Positions 45,983 through 50,300 of a stretch of DNA of 50,300 nucleotides are shown piece after piece. Every line of letters starts with the position of its first letter. Within the stretch, counting starts at the first letter, position 1. The notes beneath the pieces are model-generated. The model was not told the origin of the DNA. It saw only the letters and a list, made by a program, of their open reading frames with translations, and searched no databases. Source of the DNA: Burkholderiaceae bacterium (GTDB lineage Bacteria; Pseudomonadota; Gammaproteobacteria; Burkholderiales; Burkholderiaceae); assembly GCA_947374315.1 (NCBI GenBank), contig CANCBK010000008.1:1-50300 (forward strand). The letters are read 5' to 3'. The translations under genes were made by a program, and so were the position numbers.

Positions 45983-46001
45983 AGTCGTAATCGACTATAA
46001 T
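45983..46001 (+). promoter_or_regulatory. rpoD promoter -10 with adjoining inverted repeat
   Basis: TATAAT lies at 45996-46001, about 135 bp before the rpoD ATG. Directly before and touching it is the inverted repeat AGTCG-TAAT-CGACT (45983-45996), which could be an operator. No convincing -35 is present, so activation or an alternative start is possible. The leader is AT-rich and has no stable hairpin that I can see. Confidence 0.5.
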
Positions 46002-46136
46002 CCTTTATTCCCAGAAAAAAACCGATTTAATTCAGTCACTTGCGCTTTATTTTGATGAAATTTTGGGCAAGTGGACAACGTGGCTGTGCTTAATCAGTCG
46101 AGATCAATAATCAGTAATGTGAGTAAGTGCTAATAA

Positions 46137-48710
46137 ATGCCTAATATCAAGAAGAAACCAGCCAAATCAGCAAAGCCAGCAGCAAAAGCAGCTAAGCCTG
46201 TAGCGAAAGCAAAGGCACCAGCAAAGCCAGCAGCGAAAGCATCTGCTAAGGTTGTGAAGGCGGTGGCTAAGCCCGTAGCGAAGGCAAAGCCTGTAGCGAA
46301 AGCACCTACTAAGGCTGTGAAAGCGCCAGCTAAACCTGTGGCGAAGCCAGTCGCTAAGCCAGTAGCGAAAGCGAAAGCTCCTACTAAACCAGCAAAGCCA
46401 GTAGCGAAAGCACCTGCTAAGGTTGTGAAGGCGCCAGCTAAGCCGGCAGCAAAGGTTCCCGCAAAGCCAGCAGCAAAAGCACCCACTAAGACACCAGTAA
46501 AAGCAGCTAAGCCTGTGGCAAAAGTCTCGGCTAAACCTGAGGCTAAAGTGGAAGTACCTGCAAAAGGTAAAGCCGCTACCGCCCCTAAGGCTGAGGTTGA
46601 AAAACCAGTGAAGGGCACTAAAGAAGTTAAGGAAGTTAAAGAAGTTAAAGGCAAAAAAGCAGTGGTTGCTGAAGTTGAGCTTGTGGTGACTGAAGAAGTT
46701 AAAAAAGGTCGCAAGCCAAAAACGGATGCTCCAGATGAGGGTGCTGAGCCAGTCTTGACGGATCGTCAAAAAGCACGTGAGCGCAAGGCGAAAGAAAAGG
46801 CACTTTTAAAAGAATTCGCGGCACAACAGTTGGGCTCTGAAGAGCAGCAGGAATTACGTCGTACCCGTCTGAAGACATTAATTAAGATGGGCAAGTCCCA
46901 GGGTTATTTAACTCATGGCGAAATGAATGACGTGATGTCAGATGAGTTGTCCGATGCCGATGCCTTGGAGACTTTGATTGGATTGTTGAATGACATCAAC
47001 ATTACTGTTTACGAACAAGCCCCTGACGCAGAAACACTCTTGCTGAACGAAAACACTTCTGCGGCAACTACTGAGGAAGAGGCTGAAGAAGAGGCGGAGG
47101 CTGCTCTGTCTACAGTGGATTCAGAGTTTGGACGCACAACTGATCCGGTGCGCATGTACATGCGTGAGATGGGTACTGTTGATCTATTGACTCGCGAAGG
47201 CGAGATCGTCATTGCGAAAAAGATTGAGGCAGGCCTTAAAGACATGGTGATGGCCTTAGCCGCTTGCCCTGTCACCATTGGTGAAATCTTAGCTAACGTC
47301 GATAAGATTGCTAGCGGTGAGATGGAGATTGATCAATTCGTAGATGGATTGGTTGATCCGAATGCTGAAGATATTAAGCTTGGACCAGAAGAGCCAGAGG
47401 TTGACCCGGATGCAGAAGAGGGTGGCGAAGAGGGTGATGGTGAAGATGAAGGTGGCGGTGGCGGTGGTGCGGCTACTGCTAATGCCAAGCAATTGGAAGA
47501 GCTCAAGCAGATCTCTTTAGAGAAGTTTGCGATTGTTCGTGCTCAAGCCGACAAGATGCGTCGTGCATTTGATAAGGAGGGCTACAACTGCCCAGCCTAT
47601 ATCAAAGCGCAAGAAGCAATTCGCGGTGAGTTACTTGGATTCCGTTTGACAGCGAAAAGTGTTGAGAAGTTATGCGATACCTTGCGTTCACAGGTGGATC
47701 AAGTTTGGAAACTCGAGCGCGGCATTGTGAGCTTATTGGTGGATAAGGTAGGCGTTAATCGTGGTGATGTATTAAAAGACTTCCCTAAGATGTCGATGAA
47801 CTTAGAGTGGACTGCCAAGTTGCTTAAGGAAAACAAGCCATATACAGCGCTATTGCAACGTAATGTGCCTGCGATTCAAGAGTTGCAGCAGAAGTTGATT
47901 GATATTCAAATACGTGTAGTCCTGCCGCTCCCAGAATTAAAAGAAGTGAATAAGCAGATGATCGCTGGCGAGAAGCGTGCGCGTGAAGCCAAGCGTGAAA
48001 TGACTGTTGCCAACTTACGTCTGGTCATCTCAATTGCTAAGAAATACACCAACCGTGGTTTGCAGTTCTTGGATTTGATTCAGGAGGGCAACATTGGTTT
48101 GATGAAGGCGGTAGATAAGTTTGAATACCGTCGTGGTTATAAGTTCTCAACCTATGCGACATGGTGGATCCGTCAGGCGATTACCCGCTCTATTGCAGAC
48201 CAGGCGCGCACGATCCGTATTCCAGTTCATATGATTGAGACAATCAATAAGATGAATCGTATTAGCCGTCAGATCTTGCAGGAAACTGGTCATGAGCCAG
48301 ATGCTGCGACCTTGGCACTCAAGATGGAAATTCCTGAGGACAAGATTCGTAAGATTATGAAGATTGCTAAAGAGCCAATCTCAATGGAAACACCGATTGG
48401 CGATGATGCCGATTCAAACTTGGGCGACTTCATTGAAGATAGCAATACCTTGGCGCCGGCTGAAGCTGCATTGCATGAATCGATGCGCGATGTGGTGAAG
48501 GATGTACTTGACTCATTAACACCACGCGAAGCAAAAGTATTGCGCATGCGCTTCGGTGTTGAGATGAGTACAGACCATACTCTTGAAGAAGTTGGCAAAC
48601 AGTTTGACGTGACCCGTGAGCGTATTCGTCAGATCGAAGCCAAGGCTCTGAGAAAGATGCGTCACCCAAGCCGGAGTGACAAACTCAAGACCTTCCTCGA
48701 AGAGGATTGA
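46137..48710 (+). CDS. rpoD: Primary sigma factor RpoD (sigma-70) with a long basic N-terminus
   Basis: RpoD directs RNA polymerase to housekeeping promoters. The protein is 857 residues, against about 613 in E. coli. Residues 1 to about 140 are almost wholly Lys, Ala, Pro and Val ([14 protein letters not shown] units), followed by a charged [10 protein letters not shown] stretch. Region 1.1 starts near residue 240 ([21 protein letters not shown]). The non-conserved region carries an acidic run and a block of six glycines near residues 417-450. Region 2 ([22 protein letters not shown]) lies near residue 664. Region 4 ([14 protein letters not shown], then [14 protein letters not shown]) begins near residue 795. 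All core regions are intact. Basic extensions occur in other Burkholderiales RpoD proteins. Confidence 0.97.
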   Translation: MPNIKKKPAKSAKPAAKAAKPVAKAKAPAKPAAKASAKVVKAVAKPVAKAKPVAKAPTKAVKAPAKPVAKPVAKPVAKAKAPTKPAKPVAKAPAKVVKAPAKPAAKVPAKPAAKAPTKTPVKAAKPVAKVSAKPEAKVEVPAKGKAATAPKAEVEKPVKGTKEVKEVKEVKGKKAVVAEVELVVTEEVKKGRKPKTDAPDEGAEPVLTDRQKARERKAKEKALLKEFAAQQLGSEEQQELRRTRLKTLIKMGKSQGYLTHGEMNDVMSDELSDADALETLIGLLNDINITVYEQAPDAETLLLNENTSAATTEEEAEEEAEAALSTVDSEFGRTTDPVRMYMREMGTVDLLTREGEIVIAKKIEAGLKDMVMALAACPVTIGEILANVDKIASGEMEIDQFVDGLVDPNAEDIKLGPEEPEVDPDAEEGGEEGDGEDEGGGGGGAATANAKQLEELKQISLEKFAIVRAQADKMRRAFDKEGYNCPAYIKAQEAIRGELLGFRLTAKSVEKLCDTLRSQVDQVWKLERGIVSLLVDKVGVNRGDVLKDFPKMSMNLEWTAKLLKENKPYTALLQRNVPAIQELQQKLIDIQIRVVLPLPELKEVNKQMIAGEKRAREAKREMTVANLRLVISIAKKYTNRGLQFLDLIQEGNIGLMKAVDKFEYRRGYKFSTYATWWIRQAITRSIADQARTIRIPVHMIETINKMNRISRQILQETGHEPDAATLALKMEIPEDKIRKIMKIAKEPISMETPIGDDADSNLGDFIEDSNTLAPAEAALHESMRDVVKDVLDSLTPREAKVLRMRFGVEMSTDHTLEEVGKQFDVTRERIRQIEAKALRKMRHPSRSDKLKTFLEED
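46140..46560 (+). repeat. rpoD: Degenerate short tandem repeats coding the RpoD basic tail
   Basis: The sequence repeats GC-rich and A-rich triplets around the unit gcnaaagcnccngctaag, giving Ala-Lys-Pro-Val/Ala units. Unit order and length vary, so this is a slippage-prone, drifting repeat and not a perfect array. Confidence 0.75.
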
Positions 48711-48723
48711 TCTAAAGACTAAC

Positions 48724-48800
48724 GGGCCTATAGCTCAGTTGGTTAGAGCAGAGGACTCATAATCCTTTGGTCCCAGGTTCAAGTCCTGGTGGGCCCACCA
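48724..48800 (+). tRNA. ileX: tRNA-Ile2 (anticodon CAT, lysidine-modified)
   Basis: A 77-nt cloverleaf with an encoded CCA end. The acceptor stem is GGGCCTA with TGGGCCC, the D-arm reads AGCTCAGTTGGTTAGAGCA, the anticodon CAT is at 48758-48760 in loop CTCATAA, and the T-arm is CCAGG-TTCAAGT-CCTGG. CAT could mean methionine. However, the C4-G69 and C5-G68 pairs and the overall match to known tRNA-Ile2 favour the TilS-modified isoleucine tRNA that reads AUA. It lies 13 bp after rpoD. Confidence 0.88.
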
Positions 48801-48808
48801 GAAAAAGC

Positions 48809-48844
48809 AAGCCCTCATCAGAAATGGTGGGGGTTTTGTCTTTT
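48809..48844 (+). terminator. Terminator after tRNA-Ile2
   Basis: CCCTCATCA and TGGTGGGGG pair around a GAAA loop and are followed by a T-rich tract. An almost identical copy occurs at 49563-49595. Confidence 0.82.
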
Positions 48845-48889
48845 GAATATTGCCTTATGATCAAGGTTTAAATCTCCATGAGGAAGTTA

Positions 48890-49492
48890 ATGAATACATT
48901 TGATGCAATCCGCGAACGCAGAGCAGTCAAGAGTTTTAACCCAAGCCACGAATTTACTAAGCAAGAGACTGAGCATTTACTTGACCTTGCTATGCAAGCG
49001 CCATCCTCATTCAATATCCAGCATTGGCGTTTGGTGAATGTTACTGACAAGGCTTTAAGAGTAAAGTTACGAGAAGCTGCGCATGATCAGGCTCAGGTTA
49101 CTGATGGATCATTATTATTTGTAGTGACTGTAGATACGAAGGCTTGGGAAAAGGATCCTGCTAGATATTGGGTAAATGCACCTAAAGAAGCTCAAGATAT
49201 TTTAGTTCCTTGGATCAATCCTTTTTATGCTGGAAATGAGCAATTACAGCGTGATGAAGCAATGCGCTCTGCTGGCATCATGTTGCAAACGATGATGCTC
49301 TCAGCCAAGGCGATGGGTTACGACTCCTGCCCAATGGTAGGATTTGATTTTGACAAGGTAGCAGAACTGATTCATTTGCCAAAAGATTATGCGATTGCAG
49401 CAATGCTAGTGATTGGCAAAGGGATTAAACCAGCATGGCCTAAGCCTGGCTTTATCCCAAAGACAGAAATGTTGATTGAAAACCACTTTTGA
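48890..49492 (+). CDS. Nitroreductase family flavoprotein
   Basis: An FMN-dependent oxidoreductase of 200 residues. The start MNTFDAIRERRAVKSFN contains the usual RRxxRxF-like FMN phosphate contact. MQAPSSFNIQHWRLV is the second FMN-binding segment, and MGYDSCPMVGFDFDKV and AMLVIGKG complete the fold. The ATG at 48890 has AGGAAG just upstream; an ATG four codons earlier overlaps that site. The physiological substrate (quinone, nitro compound or other) is unknown. It is a single gene between two copies of the tRNA-Ile2 3' end and terminator, with no partner genes. That suggests it was acquired or shifted into this spot. Confidence 0.85.
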   Translation: MNTFDAIRERRAVKSFNPSHEFTKQETEHLLDLAMQAPSSFNIQHWRLVNVTDKALRVKLREAAHDQAQVTDGSLLFVVTVDTKAWEKDPARYWVNAPKEAQDILVPWINPFYAGNEQLQRDEAMRSAGIMLQTMMLSAKAMGYDSCPMVGFDFDKVAELIHLPKDYAIAAMLVIGKGIKPAWPKPGFIPKTEMLIENHF

Positions 49493-49521
49493 ATTAAACC
49501 ATCTTCTGGATTGAGTGGTCA

Positions 49522-49595
49522 GGTCTAGGCTCAAGTACTAGTGGGCTCACCAGAAAAGTAAACCCTCATCAGAAATGGTGGGGGTTTTGTCTTTT
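49522..49595 (+). repeat. Decayed copy of the tRNA-Ile2 3' end plus terminator
   Basis: The first 31 bases match the last 32 of the tRNA gene with five substitutions and one gap, keeping the CCA. The following 43 bases match the sequence after the tRNA, including 33 identical bases of the terminator. It has no acceptor 5' half, D-arm or anticodon arm, so it cannot make a tRNA. Its T-tract overlaps the stop codon of the next gene. Confidence 0.88.
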
Positions 49596-50250
49596 AGCTC
49601 TTTTGAATTAGTTGCTCAAATGCATTTATAAATGACTCAGGGGGCTGAGCTCCTTGCAGCAGATACTGGTTATTAAGAATGATCGAGGGAACAGAGTTGA
49701 TGCCAGCGCCTGTATAAGTAGCTTCCTCTTCACGCACTTCGCTAGCAAATTCTTTACCCTGGAGTATCTCTTGAGCCCTATCCATATCTAGGCCAGCGCG
49801 TACTACCGCCCCTATCAAGTTTTCCTGGTCATCCAAATTTACAGCAAGGCAAAAGTAAGTATTGAGCAATTCATTTTTTAGGGCGGCTTGCTTTTGCAAG
49901 TCATATTCTTTGGCAGCCCAATACAAAAGACGGTGACAATTAAAAGTGTTGTAAACCCGTTTACGGCCTTCTGGATGAAATTCAAATCCAGCTTCTAATG
50001 CTTTGGCTCTGATATTGGCTTGATTCGCTTTAACCTGTTCTGCAGTTAAGCCATATTTTTCTGCGAGATGTTCAATGGCGTCTTGACCACCTTTAGGCAT
50101 GTGTGGATTGAGCTCAAAGGGATGAAAATGTACTTCAAAGTTTACTTTGTCAGTTAATTTTGAAATAGCCTGGTTGAGATTGCCCAACCCTACAGCGCAC
50201 CAAGGGCAAGCTACATCTGACACATAGTCTATTTTGATCGTTGGTTTCAT
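49594..50250 (-). CDS. DsbA-family (FrnE-like) thiol oxidoreductase
   Basis: A cytoplasmic thioredoxin-fold protein of the DsbA / 2-hydroxychromene-2-carboxylate isomerase superfamily. The 218-residue product has the redox motif C15-P-W-C18 in SDVACPWCAVGLGNLN, a helical insert (HPFELNPHMP, then KRVYNTFNCHRLLYWA), and the cis-Pro region GINSVPSIILNNQYLLQGAQPPESF. No signal peptide is present, unlike periplasmic DsbA. The start at MKPTIKIDYV is preferred over an upstream ATG nine codons away on family length. It converges on the nitroreductase; the repeat-borne hairpin at 49563 could serve as its terminator. Partner proteins are unknown. Confidence 0.85.
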   Translation of the reverse strand: MKPTIKIDYVSDVACPWCAVGLGNLNQAISKLTDKVNFEVHFHPFELNPHMPKGGQDAIEHLAEKYGLTAEQVKANQANIRAKALEAGFEFHPEGRKRVYNTFNCHRLLYWAAKEYDLQKQAALKNELLNTYFCLAVNLDDQENLIGAVVRAGLDMDRAQEILQGKEFASEVREEEATYTGAGINSVPSIILNNQYLLQGAQPPESFINAFEQLIQKS

Positions 50251-50300
50251 AAACTTGATTCTACAGAAGCTAATCAATGATGAAATGAAAGATAAACAAG

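Noticed and set aside
46130..46769. Two long minus-strand open frames (194 and 200 residues) inside rpoD.
   Set aside because: They are by-products of the Lys/Ala/Pro codon repeats read backwards, giving monotonous Ala/Gly/Phe or Arg/Trp/Ser strings, and the plus strand clearly encodes RpoD.
48724..48800. Reading the CAT-anticodon tRNA as elongator or initiator tRNA-Met.
   Set aside because: The acceptor-stem pairs C4-G69 and C5-G68 and the close likeness to tRNA-Ile2 point to the lysidine-modified isoleucine tRNA, and the 1-72 pair is a normal G-C, unlike the initiator.
48845..49521. A complete integrative element between the tRNA repeats.
   Set aside because: There is no integrase, excisionase or phage-like gene, only the nitroreductase; at most this is a remnant.
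1..50300. A CRISPR array, toxin-antitoxin pair, restriction system or phage-defence cassette.
   Set aside because: No regularly spaced repeats and no characteristic nuclease, methyltransferase-specificity or toxin motifs were found; the coding space is filled by housekeeping families.

Overview
The window looks like core chromosome of a betaproteobacterium of the order Burkholderiales, most likely a Polynucleobacter-type freshwater bacterium. That assignment is an inference. It rests on the run ribF-ileS-lspA-coaBC-dut diverging from purN, a BPSS1780-family membrane protein next to a kinase-type ThrB, a sigma-70 factor with a long Lys/Ala/Pro-rich N-terminus, moderate base composition, and short intergenic gaps. 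No phage, transposase, CRISPR array or defence cassette was found. Nearly every gene belongs to a familiar housekeeping family, and I see no clear candidate for a wholly new system. The most unusual material is non-coding.

Layout. At 1-159 is the end of an unidentified gene. From 203 to 6234 (minus strand) lies ribF-ileS-lspA-coaBC-dut: flavin cofactor synthesis, isoleucyl-tRNA synthetase, lipoprotein signal peptidase, CoA synthesis and dUTPase. Diverging from it is purN with an RsmB-like methyltransferase, then a fatty-acid desaturase. From 9825 to 12524 come L33/L28 ribosomal genes, radC, and the fkpB-ispH pair. From 12589 to 19632 are an acetylornithine-type aminotransferase, a ferredoxin-reductase fusion, an SDR epimerase, glnS, and a tctBA tricarboxylate transporter. 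From 19759 to 28981 are alaS-tusA, valS-galU (minus) and uvrD. From 28982 to 37800 are thrB with a BPSS1780 membrane protein, a small exported protein, polA, a Tat-exported dienelactone hydrolase, a ZIP metal transporter, a sulfurtransferase and an orphan Rieske oxygenase.

The right end carries xseB-ispA-dxs-folE2 (exonuclease VII subunit, isoprenoid synthesis, zinc-independent GTP cyclohydrolase). Then comes tsaD diverging from the macromolecular-synthesis cluster rpsU-yqeY-dnaG-rpoD, which ties translation, primer synthesis and transcription initiation together. After rpoD is a tRNA-Ile2(CAT) gene. The 3' part of this tRNA and its terminator are repeated, in decayed form, about 750 bp further on, bracketing a lone nitroreductase gene. 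A DsbA/FrnE-like thiol oxidoreductase closes the window.

Points worth a second look: the tRNA-end duplication around the nitroreductase; several genes whose -10 box sits 6-7 nt before an ATG with no Shine-Dalgarno (candidate leaderless mRNAs); two divergent gene pairs that share a symmetrical, overlapping -10 core; and the histone-H1-like tail on RpoD. In many genes the longest reading frame starts too far upstream. The starts given here were corrected using ribosome binding sites, gene overlaps and family length.
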